64,000 bases of DNA from positions 265,247,024 to 265,311,023 of the forward strand of contig NC_089822.1 of the NCBI RefSeq assembly GCF_035046505.1, given 5' to 3'. This document shows positions 20,622 through 31,865 of this stretch, one piece after another. Origin of the DNA: Tiliqua scincoides. Taxonomy: Eukaryota; Chordata; Lepidosauria; Squamata; Scincidae. The notes below the pieces were generated by a model. It worked only from the letters and a program-made list of their open reading frames with translations, made no database searches and had not been told where the DNA came from. A program made the translations under genes and the position numbers. Positions within the stretch are counted from its first letter, which is position 1; each line of letters begins with the position of its first letter.

Positions 20622-21870
20622 GTGAGAGTGTTTTGCCCTAATGAGAGAGAGATCCATTGTTTCTGATGGGCGCCTGATTCGAGGGTCCAAAGCTAGGCTG
20701 CCCAGCTTGAAGGCCACACTACAAGCATGTCCTCCCCGAACACAACACTCCTTTATTTCAATAGATATGTATTGGAGCCATTCCGTTCTTTAGGGGGAGG
20801 ACTAAGCATGCCCCATGCAACCTCAGTGAGAGATCCTGTTTGTTTTGTTGTGGAGAACCAAATTGGATCTATGAGCGTTTAGCTCATCTCCCACCTGCAT
20901 ACCCCTTCCCTCCTCCACTCCTGATTCTTGGTCACTCTAGAGCAGGGGTGTCCAAACATTTTGCCAGGAGGGCCACATCATCTCTCCGACACTGTGCAGG
21001 GAAAAAAAAGAATTAATTTACATTTAAAATTTTAATAAATGTACATAAATGAATATATTAGAGATGGAACTTATATGAAGGAATGAAGGTCTTGCAGTAG
21101 CTCAAGGCCTCTAAGAGGCCTTGCACAAAGCAAGGCTGGCCTTTCCTTCGCTGCCGCTGCTCCATCACATACGTGAAACAGCAAGTAGTGGAGGTAGCCC
21201 TCATCCCACAGCTCACGGGAGAGGTTGAACAGTCACCCTCACACTGAGAGCAGTTGCATCGGGCCAGCACAGGCTCCAGCAAGTCTCCGGAGGGCCAGAG
21301 GCTCTTTGGAGACTGGGGGCTCCCTGAGGGCTGGATTGGGAGCCCCGAAGGCCGCAAGTGGCTCCCGGGCCGGGGTTTGGGCACCCCTGCTCTAGAGTGT
21401 TACAAGCAGAGAAGTGGCGTTTATATGTGACTAGCAAAAGGCTGGCAAAGGTTTGGGACTGCATAGGGGGCACTAGCCCCCCCCATCCTTTTATCTCTTC
21501 CCTTCTTTCCTCCCATTTTTCCTCCCTAGAATGTGGCTGGCTGCCTAGATGGGCTGCTTTGTCTGCTGCAGGGTTACACCAGCTGTTTAAGACAGTGGTG
21601 CCCTGGAGGGACAGTGCTACATTTCTATATGAGAATGAGATCCATTGAGGATGGAGCTGCCTGCAGCCTGCACAGCTCTATGCTTCTGGCTCAGGTACAT
21701 GATCAGTGTATGTGTGGCAAGGTACACGTCTCAACCCACTGATGTACAAGGGCATGGAGGGATTTGGGAAATGGCAGGGAGGGGTGTAGAATCCAGCCCT
21801 TGCCTGTAGCTTTTACCTTTTCAGCCCTGCCACCCTGCGCTGAACGCGATCCTCACTGCTGCTGTTGTAG
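20622..21870 (+). other. gene 2 intron 1
   Basis: Bounded by GTGAGA and GCTGTTGTAG. It contains the hAT element 20943-21389; the rest is unremarkable. Confidence 0.55.
20943..21389 (+). mobile_element. non-autonomous hAT element, GGGGTGTCCAAAC family, complete
   Basis: Left end CAGGGGTGTCCAAACATTTT, right end GGGTTTGGGCACCCCTG, perfect 8-bp target duplication CTCTAGAG on both sides. The best preserved member of the family in this window. Long open frames on the minus strand are not genes. Confidence 0.94.
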
Positions 21871-21985
21871 GTCCCAGGGCCGTTGGGGATGAGGACCGTG
21901 GATTTCCCTGCAGCAGAATTGATGTTTTCCGATGCGTGGCAGATGCATCTCCGCAGGATGGGCGACAGGGTGAGCGGTTTGGCAG
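21871..21985 (+). CDS. gene 2, coding exon 2: strongly diverged KRAB-A-like exon
   Basis: A 115-nt exon between GCTGTTGTAG and GTAAGGA, phase 0 in and phase 1 out, open throughout (38 residues plus one base, VPGPLGMRTVDFPAAELM and on). It occupies the KRAB-A position. Only scattered residues (V, F, E, D, Q, L) match the consensus, and it is five codons shorter than the intact box. The outgoing base G joins the next exon to give a split Asp codon, reading into GWRSENE, a sequence typical after KRAB in these genes. Origin from KRAB is inference from position, phase and weak similarity. Confidence 0.6.
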
Positions 21986-22189
21986 GTAAGGATGCTAGTG
22001 CAAAACTCAGTCTCACAAGAACTTCAGATCTGATGTTTTTCGGCCTTTCGGGCTGTGAGAACAAGCTTGGAAGTGCGTGGGAAATGCTTGGTGATGTCTC
22101 AGAAGCAGGAAATTTATTTTCTGCAGCCATTGAATCATCAGTGCCCTCTGTAACTCCCTGATTCGTCCTAGGAGTAGCAAAAGCAAGTA

Positions 22190-22486
22190 CAGGCATGCGC
22201 CGCTCAACAACCGTTTGTTTAACGACGGACCGCATTTATGATGGTGGTCAAAGCACAGTAAAGATGCTCTTAAAGAGGCAATGCTGTCTCCCATAGCCTG
22301 CAGCAAAGTGCTTACACAGCAGAGAGGCTCTTAATGCAAACAAGAGGCAATCTATCGCCAATAGCCTGTGCAGCCAGTGAGTGTCTGGCAGGGAGTGTCT
22401 GTTTACACAACAAAGGCAATAGATTGGAATGAATGTTCACTTAATGGCCTAATCACATAACAACAGGGATTAAATGGCGCCACCTG
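22190..22486. mobile_element. possible Tc1/mariner-type short element
   Basis: Ends CAGGCATGCGCCGCTCAACA and AAATGGCGCCACCTG are roughly inverted, and both sides are flanked by TA, the mariner target. No transposase frame. Assignment is tentative. Confidence 0.4.
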
Positions 22487-23047
22487 TATTTGTGTGTATA
22501 GATTTATTTCCCACTTTTCCCTTCTGAAGAGGCACTCAAAGCAGCAAACGTAATGAATATCAAGAAAATTGTTTCATAATTAACAAAAAAAATCTGATTA
22601 CTAAACGTGGAAGAGTAACACCTCACAGTAAATAAGTTAAATCTAGAGAAAAAACAAAACAGAAAATCTGAGTAACTAACAGCTGTAGAACAGCAATGAG
22701 GAAGGAAAATGGACCTCCCATGACAGGGAGTTTCACATGGTGGGTGCGACCACTGGAAAGATCCTTTTGCATGTCCCAACCTGCCAGGCCTGTGAAAATG
22801 GTGGAGCAATTCTATATGGGAGAATGCTGAACATCTACTCCTGGGAGAACAGTGTCTCTGCCTGCTGCAGGTATATTCTCCTTTCCCAGGACTGTGTCCC
22901 CCCCTTAGGCTGTCTCATGGTTTCACAACTACTGTTTGAAGCAGTTATTGCCTTAATTTTTAAGACATCCCAATTGTAGAGAACTGGTGTGACCAAAACT
23001 GAACCGGGAAGTTCCTGTTTCAAAGTTCCCTGCTCCTGTGAATTCTG

Positions 23048-23185
23048 TGGGTGATGTTAGTCAAACCTCTCAGCCTTTTTCATCTGTGCTGTGGGGATGA
23101 TAATAATAGGGTTTTTATGAGCAGGATATTGCATGTAAGGCACTTTGAATGCTTAAAAATGGTATCCAAATGGTTATTATTTTGG
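23048..23185 (+). repeat. MIR/CORE-SINE-like fragment
   Basis: AACCTCTCAGCCTTTTTCAT followed by GTGGGGATGATAATAATAGG and AAGGCACTTTGAATGCTT is the layout of a MIR 3' half. Confidence 0.55.
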
Positions 23186-23622
23186 TGCATGTGGTTTGAT
23201 CTCCTCTGCAGTCTACCTCAAGCTTCCTTCTCCTTCTCCCATGGGTTCTTGTTTCTCAGTGTGATGCCTAATCTGCACTCTCTTTTCTGGTGCCAGTCTT
23301 CTGCCTGCCCACAATGCCATACCTGTCCCAAGAGCTTGTGTCAGGTTTTAATCCCCATCAGGCTAAACTCTGCCTTCCTTCACAAAAGGTGCACTACAAA
23401 TATTCTTATATTTTTGTTCTCCGAGTATTTGAAAAGTTTGTTCACATTCTGTGCTTTCCAAGCTCAGCCAACCAGCACTAAAAGTATTGCTGTCACAGAT
23501 GCAGAAGGGAAGGGGAGCAGAGAGGAAATAAATCCATTTGGCAATGCCTGAATGGAGATCTGGATTTTAAAGCCATTTCTGCCCAGTGTTGCATATACGC
23601 AACGGGGAACAAATGCATACAC

Positions 23623-24908
23623 CAGCCATTTTCAACCTTTTTCAGCTCAGGGCACACTGTCAAGGCACTAAAATTGTCAAGGCACACTCCCAGTTTTTTA
23701 CTTACATTAAATTACTACAATTAATTTTTAATTAATATAATTAATTAAATATAATTAATACAATTAAATCATTACATGACAAAAGGCACAAGCCTAACCA
23801 GGTCTACTCAGAAGTAAGTCCTATTTTGTTCAATGGGGCTTACTCTCAGGAAAGTGTGGTTAGGATTGCAGCCAAAGACTGGGGGGGCACTGGGGGGGGA
23901 ATGTGCCTGTGGGACTTACTTCTGAGTAGACATGCCTAGGATTGGGCTTTTGGTTGCATTCTTTTTTCTCAAATACAGGAGCAGGCAATTGGCACTTCTC
24001 TGTCCTTCTCCCCCCCCCCCACAGCCACATCCCCCCATCTCATAATTGCAGTTAGCACCTCTCCTACTGTCCCTCCAGAGGCATATCTACTCAGAAGTAA
24101 GTCCCATTGTAGTCAATGGGGCTTACTCCCAGGAAAGTGGGGCTAGGAGAGGAACTTGAGAGCCCAGACCAACCCAGCTCAGGCATGCCTACTCATAAGT
24201 AAGTTCCATTATAGTCAATGGAGCTTACTCCCAGGAAAGTGGGGCTAGGAGAGGATCCTGAGAGCCCAGCCCAGGCATGTCTACTCAGAAGTAAGTCCCA
24301 TTATAGTCAATGGGGCTTACTCCCAGGAAGGTGGGGCTAGGAGAGGATCCTGAGAGCCCAACCCAGGCATGTCTACTCAGAAGGAAGTCCCATTATAGTC
24401 AATGGAGCTTACTCCCAGGAAAGTGGGGCTAGGAGAGGATCCTGAGAGCCCAACCCAGGCATGTCTACTCAGAAGGAAGTCCCATTATAGTCAATGGGGC
24501 TTACTCCCAGGATAGTGTGGATAGAATTGTGGCCCAAGGCCCCTCCTCTGAAAGGCAAAGGCAAGGCAGGGAGGGTTGATTTGGGGAGCTGCAGGCAACT
24601 GTGGCAAGGAAAAGGGACTTCAGCCAGCCCATTCTTAGGCTGGTAGCCTCAGCAGACTCCCTGGCTTCCTACCTGCTTGCCTGCCCCGGCTCCCTCCTTC
24701 TCACTCTGCCCAGACCTCCTCCAGGCTTTTCTGACTGACCAATCAGCACGCAGGGCAGACAAGGGACTTGATACCCAATCCTAGGTGTGTCTATTCAGAA
24801 GTAAGCCCCATAATAGTCAATGGGGCTTACTTTCAGGTAAAGGAGGATCGCTGCCTGCTGCCTGCCTCCTCTGGCCCAGCAGCACACCTGAGGGATTGAA
24901 AACTGCTG
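23623..24908 (+). mobile_element. long hAT-like element of the CAGTGATTTTCAACC family carrying a minisatellite
   Basis: Left end CAGCCATTTTCAACC, right end GGGATTGAAAACTGCTG, flanks GCATACAC / GTGTACAC (six of eight). At about 1.29 kb it is five to six times longer than its short relatives. The extra length is the 92-bp array (24087-24540) and several copies of the CTACTCAGAAGTAAG repeat. Confidence 0.65.
24087..24540. repeat. 92-bp minisatellite (five units)
   Basis: CTACTCAGAAGTAAGTCCCA-type starts fall at 24087, 24189, 24281, 24373 and 24465, that is one spacing of 102 and three of exactly 92 bp. Each unit holds an inverted pair (AGTAAGTCCCATT ... AATGGGGCTTACT) and a GAGAGGATCCTGAGAGCCCA spacer. 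Confidence 0.92.
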
Positions 24909-25132
24909 GTGTACACCAATGGACTGGGCAAAAACGGGTTAAGCTGCAATCTTAACCACACTTTCCTGAAAGTAAGCCCCATTGAACAAAAATAGGACTT
25001 ACTTCTGAGTAGACCTGGTTAGGATTGTGCCCTTAGGCATTTAAATCCAGTTGAGACCAGACTGATTAAGTAATATCAGATTAATTCCCCTCTGAAATTC
25101 CAGCTCTTTTTGCAGAACAAGGCTTAACGTGA

Positions 25133-26134
<1,002 letters not shown>

Positions 26135-26233
26135 AAATCCTCGGGGAAAGCGTTGGCTGTCAATTCTGGCTGTACAAGAAATCAGCCAGCAAAACCATTC
26201 TGAGAATGAAACTGTGCACTTCTCTGGTGAGGG

Positions 26234-26239
26234 AATAAA
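26234..26239 (+). promoter_or_regulatory. candidate polyadenylation signal of gene 2
   Basis: AATAAA about 100 bp after the stop; a second AATAAA lies at about 26464. No transcript evidence. Confidence 0.45.
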
Positions 26240-26640
26240 CTGTCCTGAGAGAGCACCAACTCAGTTAGACACAAGAGTATCGCTGCAGAAGGACACTTTC
26301 CAAAAAAAAAAAAAACACACACACAAGTCATTTTGGGGTGCAGTGGGTGGACTGGGAGCCCCTGATATGACAACATAAGCTGTGCTAAGTAGATGCTGAC
26401 CTGCTCAGCCCCTTGGATGGGAGACAACAAAGTCCCTCTAAAAGCAGGAGATAAGTTTACGTAAATAAACATGGGGGAAAATCATAATTCACAAACTGTA
26501 GGACCTCAACACCTATCAGAGTCTTTGCATCCTTTCCCTTCTTTATTCACCCTAGCAGAAATGTGTATCGATCTAGATCAGTGTTTCTCAAACTGTGGGT
26601 TGGGACCCACTAGGTGGGTCAATTTCAGGTGGGTCCCATT

Positions 26641-26808
26641 GAACATAAGAATAGTCCCGCTGGATCAGACCATAGGCCCATCTAGTCCAGCTTCCTGTAT
26701 CTCACAGCGGCCCACCAAATGCCCCCTAGGGAGCACACCAGATAACAAGAGACCTGCATCCTGGTGCCCTTGCTTGCATCTGGCATTCTGACATAGCCCA
26801 TTTCTATA
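26641..26808 (-). mobile_element. CR1-type LINE 3' end inserted in a hAT element
   Basis: Starts GAACATAAGAATAGTCCCGC and ends at CCCATTTCTATA. The host words GTCCCATT and GTCCCCATT on either side suggest a short target duplication. Confidence 0.88.
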
Positions 26809-26849
26809 GTCCCCATTCATTTCAATATTTTATTTTTAATATATTAGAC

Positions 26850-27299
26850 CAGGGGTGCCCAAACCCCGGCCTGAGAGCCACTTGCAGCCTTTAGGGGTTC
26901 CCAATCCAGCCCTCCGGGAGCCCCCAGTCTCCAGTGAGCCTCTGGCCCTCCAGAGACTTGCTGGAGCCCATGCCGACCCAACACAGCTGCTCTCAGTGTG
27001 AGGACGACTGTTGGACCTCTCACCTGAACTGTGGGACGAGGGCTCCCTCCACTACTTGCTGTTTCATGTCTGTGATGCAGCGGCGGCAGCAAAGGATAGG
27101 CTGGCCTTGCTTTGTGCAAGACCTTTTATAGGCTACTTGAGCTACTGCAAGACCTTCATTCCTTCATATAAGTTCCATCTCTAATATATTCATTTATGTA
27201 AATTTATTCAAATTTTAAATGTAAATTAATTTTTTTCCCAGCCACCAACACTGTCAGAGAGATCATGTGGCCCTCTTGCCAAAATGTTTGGACACCCCT
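26850..27299 (-). mobile_element. non-autonomous hAT element, GGGGTGTCCAAAC family, inverted and nested
   Basis: It reads on the minus strand relative to 20943-21389. Ends CAGGGGTGCCCAAACC and ATGTTTGGACACCCCT; duplications TATTAGAC and TATTAGAT (seven of eight). Confidence 0.9.
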
Positions 27300-27562
27300 T
27301 ATTAGATGATGCTACCATTGTATGTTGACTACATTTGGGGAAAGGTTAGAAACCTGTACTTTTAACAGGCTACTCTGTATATGCTTTTAACAATGATAGT
27401 CAATGGGGCTTGCTCCTGGATACATGTGGGTAGGATTGTAAAAAAGTTTCCTGCTTGATGATGTCATTTCCCATCATGACATCACTTCTGGTGGGTCCTG
27501 ACAGATTCTCATTCTAAAAAGTTGGTCCTGGTGCTAAAGGTTTGAGAACCAGAGATCTAGAT

Positions 27563-28639
27563 GGTCTACAAACATGCTTGGTCATTTTTTTCCTTAATTC
27601 AATAGAGCTGGTGTAGCATAGAGACTGAGACCAGAACTGAACGTCCAGTTATTCCATGAGAAAATGCGTTTGGGAGTTTCAACTCACATGGGATTGGGAA
27701 CTCCACATTCACATGTATTTCATGTTTTCTTTGAGGTTTTTTCTTGTACTCATCTTCCTCTAGCATTGCCAATCACCTCTTGGCAGACTTTCTGTGCCTG
27801 TGTGTCTCAGCAGCCTCAGAGAGAAAGGGGTAAGAGCTTTCCCTTGAGGGTTTGCCCTTCTGACGGCAGTGACAGCAGGATTCCCGTGCTGGTTGCCAGT
27901 GTTCACAGGGCTGACTCACTTGTTTGAGCTTCCAAGTGAGCAGGCAGGCATCATGCCCCAAGACAGGTACCTTCCCACACTCAAGCAAGCAGACAAAAAT
28001 ATATCAGTTTCATCATCCCTCTTATTTGCACCCACTACTATGCAACTTGGGCTGCCATCCTGTGCACACTTTCCTGGAAGTACGCCTTCTTGAACACTTT
28101 GCGACTTACTACTGGGTAGGCATACATAGAGTAACATAAACAGATGGCACCTCCTCCCCTGCCCAGGGGAAAGAGGATCGAGGCACTGTTAGCTTCCCCC
28201 TCCTTCTGTCTCCTTCCCCAGATCCTAAACAGTTAGAGCAAAAATTCAAGCAAAAGACACTTACTGCTGTCTCTCCTACTTGTCTCAAGCAAGAGGAGAG
28301 ATGGCTGACCCATAAAGCTGAAAACATGAAGAGGAAGAGTTGAGGGTGAAGACAGGCTCCCCAGGTAGGTCTCACTTAAAATGCATCCATTTTCTGGTTC
28401 TGAGTTCTGGTTCTGAGATCCATGTGGGTTTTGCAACCATAATTTTTTTGAAACCCGCTTAGAAGGTAATAAATTCACAGATTATGGGGGAGGCGAGTGG
28501 GGAAGAGATTCTTGGATATTCTGTGGCACAAAATACATGCCACAGGACCAGGAAGCCCACCTGAGTGTATTGCTTTCTAATGTGGGCTTATTCTATGGAA
28601 AATGCCCATTAATGTGTGGGTGCCTGCAAAGGTGGTTTG
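27563..28639. other. intergenic, nothing coding recognised
   Basis: Mostly unique-looking. A diverged CTACTCAGAAGTAAG-type unit lies near 28045-28125 (CACTTTCCTGGAAGTACGCC). No exon with good splice sites found. Confidence 0.45.
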
Positions 28640-28860
28640 GGCCTAAGGCTCTGGACTGCAAGTCAGAACTTTGTTGTTTTGAATCTTGCTCCTGCCATGA
28701 ACTCAGTAAGTGGCCTTAGATTAGCCATGCCCTCTCAGTCCCACCTGCAACTGGGAGTAATAATAACACCTGCTTACCTTTCAGGGTTGTTGTAAGAATG
28801 TCATCAAAACTGGAGTGCTTCCATGTGCAGAAAGTGCTGCAGAAACGCTATATATTATTA
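28640..28860 (+). repeat. MIR/CORE-SINE-like element
   Basis: Order of words: AAGGCTCTGGACTGCAAGTC, TGAATCTTGCTCCTGCCATG, CAGGGTTGTTGTAAGAATG, GAAACGCTATATATTATTA. This matches the plan of a MIR-type SINE. Confidence 0.65.
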
Positions 28861-29026
28861 GAGTTGTTGTCTTTAAAAAAAATGCTCAATATCTTTGTCT
28901 GTCAGTGACAACGTCATCCAGTGGTCAATCCCTAGAAACAGTAGCAGTTAAGGCTCCCTGCATTCTCATGGAGGTCAGCTGGTGCCATGCCAGCTGGTCT
29001 CTAAGGTGACTCCTCTTCCAGAGGCA

Positions 29027-29190
29027 GGGTGCCTCTGATTGCCAGATGCAGGGGAGGGCACCGCCTGTGCAGGTTGTGCCTGTTTTCTTGTGTGCTCCCT
29101 GGAGCATTTGGTGGGCCACTGTGAGATACAGGAAGCTGGACTAGATGGGCCTTTGGCCTGATCCAGTGGGGCTCTCCTTATGTTCTTAAG
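29027..29190 (+). mobile_element. CR1-type LINE 3' end
   Basis: GATTGCCAGATGCAGGGGAG to CTCCTTATGTTCTTAAG. One of two direct neighbours (the other at 29305). Confidence 0.85.
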
Positions 29191-29304
29191 GGAAGAGAAA
29201 GGTTGGCTTGGCTGAAGTGCAGCTTCATTGGATTGGTGAATTGTCACGAGCTACCAGAGATACAAGCAAACCAAAGCAGGAAGATACTGTTGCAGACAGA
29301 TTTT

Positions 29305-29485
29305 AGACCTCCTGATTTTAGAAATGGGCTATGTCAGAATGCCAGATGCAGGGGAGGGCACCAGGATGAGGTCTCTTGTTGTCTTGTGTGCTCCCTGGGG
29401 CATTTGGTGGGCCACTGTGAGATACAGGAAGCTGGACTAGATGGGCCTTTGGCCTGATCCAGTGGGGCTGTTCTTATGTTCTTAT
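29305..29485 (+). mobile_element. CR1-type LINE 3' end
   Basis: AGACCTCCTGATTTTAGAAA to CTGTTCTTATGTTCTTAT. Same orientation as the copy just upstream but a separate, slightly different subfamily. Confidence 0.87.
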
Positions 29486-30012
29486 TTGTCCCCCCTCCTT
29501 TTGTTTTCTCTGGTGGGGCTATTGTGCTTTTTAATTCCAACTATGGGAAGTACAAATCCCAGTCCCGTTCAGGAGAGAATCCCTGACTTGAAAACCTGGA
29601 ATAGGGGAGGGAATGAAATCCAGTGAATCGTGTGGATTATCAGACTTCAGCTAGTGGTTGGTATATCTTGGTCTAAATTGGAGTGTACCAGTGGCAAAAG
29701 TAGAAAGACTGAGGACAGGGAGAGAGAAAGGAGGAGGAGGAGGAGATCTGCCCTACAAAGTACTGAGAAGTGTAGTTGGTTGTAGGTGCCAAGAACTGTC
29801 TGTTAGAGCTGCCTACCATGTAACCACAATTCCCAGAGTTCTCTGAGGAGCAGGACCAATTAATTACTTTTGGAATACAGATTGGCCCTGAAAAATGCAG
29901 TGAGGGAAAGAGAAACACATGGGGGAAAGGGAAAAGGGGACTTGGATGTGAAAAATGAAAATTGGATCCCATGTTGCAGGTTATGTTCTCAAATGTGATA
30001 TTGAAGCTATTG
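29486..30012. other. intergenic, nothing recognised
   Basis: It includes a GGAGGAGGAGGAG tract near 29730 and the phrase ACCACAATTCCCAGAGTTCT, a common squamate interspersed word. No gene. Confidence 0.4.
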
Positions 30013-30020
30013 GTGTAGGT

Positions 30021-30484
30021 CAGGGGTGTCCAAAGTTTTTGGCAGGAGGGCCACATCATCTCTCTGACACTGTGTCAGGGGCCAGGGGAAAAAAGAATTA
30101 ATTTACATTTAAAATTTGAATAAATTTACATAAGTTTACATAAATGAATATATTAAAGATGAACTTATATGAATGAATGAAGGTCTTGCAATAGCTCAAG
30201 GCCTATAAAAGGCCTTTCACAAAGCAAGGCTGGCCTTTCCTTTGCTGCCACTGCTGCATCACAGACATGAAAAAACAAGCTTTGGAGGGAGCCCTCATCC
30301 CACAGCTCATGCAAGAGGACAAACAGTCGCCCTCATGCAGAGAGCAGTTGCCTCTGGCCAGTGTGGGCTCCAACAAATCTCTGGAGGGCCAGAGGCTCAT
30401 TAGAGACTGGGAGCTCCCTGAGGGCCACATTGAGAGGCCTTGAGGGCTGCAAGTGGCCCCAGGGCCGGGGTTTGGGCACCCCCG
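30021..30484 (+). mobile_element. non-autonomous hAT element, GGGGTGTCCAAAC family, complete
   Basis: Left end CAGGGGTGTCCAAAGTTTTT, right end GGGTTTGGGCACCCCCG, perfect target duplication GTGTAGGT at 30013-30020 and 30485-30492. Confidence 0.93.
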
Positions 30485-30792
30485 GTGTAGGTAACCCTTT
30501 TATGGATCCTATCAGGCTATGCAGTTTCTAGCATCTGTACAAGGAAGCAAACTTACATCATTTCAAGGGAACTTGCTTGTTACACGTTACATGTAAAAGG
30601 CATAGAACCAAATGGACTTCATCAGAAGTTCAACTTAAATCAGGGCTGACCTGGGACCTCCTGATGCCTGAAGTGTGTCAGATGCTTCTCCCTTTACCTG
30701 GTGGTATGACAGCCTCTATTCTGCCCACTCCCTGGGTTGGAAAAGGAAGAACAGCACTGATTGACAGAGGGAGCAGAGTATTATGTATTGTG

Positions 30793-31682
30793 TAGTATTA
30801 TGAAAGTAATTTTTTTTAAGTAAACAAAGGGTTTATATGTGATATTAATTTTACTTAATTTTACTAGCTAGAGCAGCAGTTCTAGCCCACAACTCTGCTC
30901 CTCCATCAAACTTCCTTTGCTCTTCCTATCTACGGAGTGGGGGGAGGAGAAGCAGTGGAGACAAGTAAGCAGTTGGAGGTGGGCACCCCTACCAATTTGC
31001 TGCCCGAGGTGACCATCTCAGTTGGCCTCTTGGATGGGCCAGCCCTCGTTGAAATGGTTCTCTTAATCTTGTGTTGTTTGTGAAATTTGTTATAAATTTT
31101 TCTGACATTAGCACACATGGATGATTTGGTATGACTTTGTTGGGTCATACAGTCGGTTGACTGTCCCAATGAAGTGCTGTTTTTCTTTTCTTTTTATGCT
31201 TCATTCATGTGCTCATTTAATGGTCTGGGGAAAAAATTTGAGGAGGAATTCTCATAATTTAATAAATGCTATTGAAAAATAACGTAAGAAATGAGGACTT
31301 TTTCCAGCCAGTAATGTTATGATTATTAACAACTAGTAACAGAATTGAAAGAAGAATTATAACTAAAATTAGAACACGAACACTTTGCCAAACAGCTATA
31401 TCATCTCTTTTGACTAGTGCAATTCTACTGGGTGGGGAAGAGACTTCTAATAATTAAATGACATTCCTCTTGGGCAAATGCAGGCTGATCAGAAATTCAA
31501 TTTTCAGTTGGATATGGAGATCTTGCTGCATATGAAGATCTTGAAGATAAACGATAGAAAGGAAATTAAAGGCAGGGATAGTGAATTGATATTTTATGAT
31601 TGCACCTTGAGATGAGATATTATGAAAGTAAATTTTTAAAGTAAACGAAGGTTTATATGTTATATTAATTTTACTTAATATC
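30793..31682. repeat. pair of about 70-bp direct repeats flanking AT-rich sequence
   Basis: A segment with TTATGAAAGTAA, GTAAAC(A/G)AAGG and ATATTAATTTTACTTAAT occurs at 30793-30865 and again at 31614-31682, about 820 bp apart, in the same direction. The interval is AT-rich and shows no open frame of note. It may be an old local duplication or the ends of an unrecognised element. Confidence 0.5.
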
Positions 31683-31865
31683 AGAATTTTAATTTTTAAT
31701 TATAATTACAAATTATTTGTGAAAGAGAAAGTAGGTGGTTTACAGGGGAGAAGGGACAGTGGTAGTACTCCCACCACAAGGTTTATGACACACCAAAGAG
31801 GTAGTGGGGCGGGTGGGGGACGATGACCTCATAGGTCAGGTTTAGAGATGACTGAAATGTCATCA

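Larger units (their letters stand above)
26579..27554 (+). mobile_element. hAT element (GTGGGTC family) split by a CR1 tail and a second hAT element
   Basis: Left end CAGTGTTTCTCAAACTGTGG, right end GGTTTGAGAACCAG, perfect target duplication ATCTAGAT at 26571-26578 and 27555-27562. Inside are a CR1 end (26641-26808) and an inverted hAT element (26850-27299), giving a clear order of insertion. Confidence 0.92.

Noticed and set aside
21058-21384. 108-codon minus-strand open frame
   Set aside because: It lies entirely within the non-autonomous hAT element 20943-21389, and relatives of that element do not keep it open.
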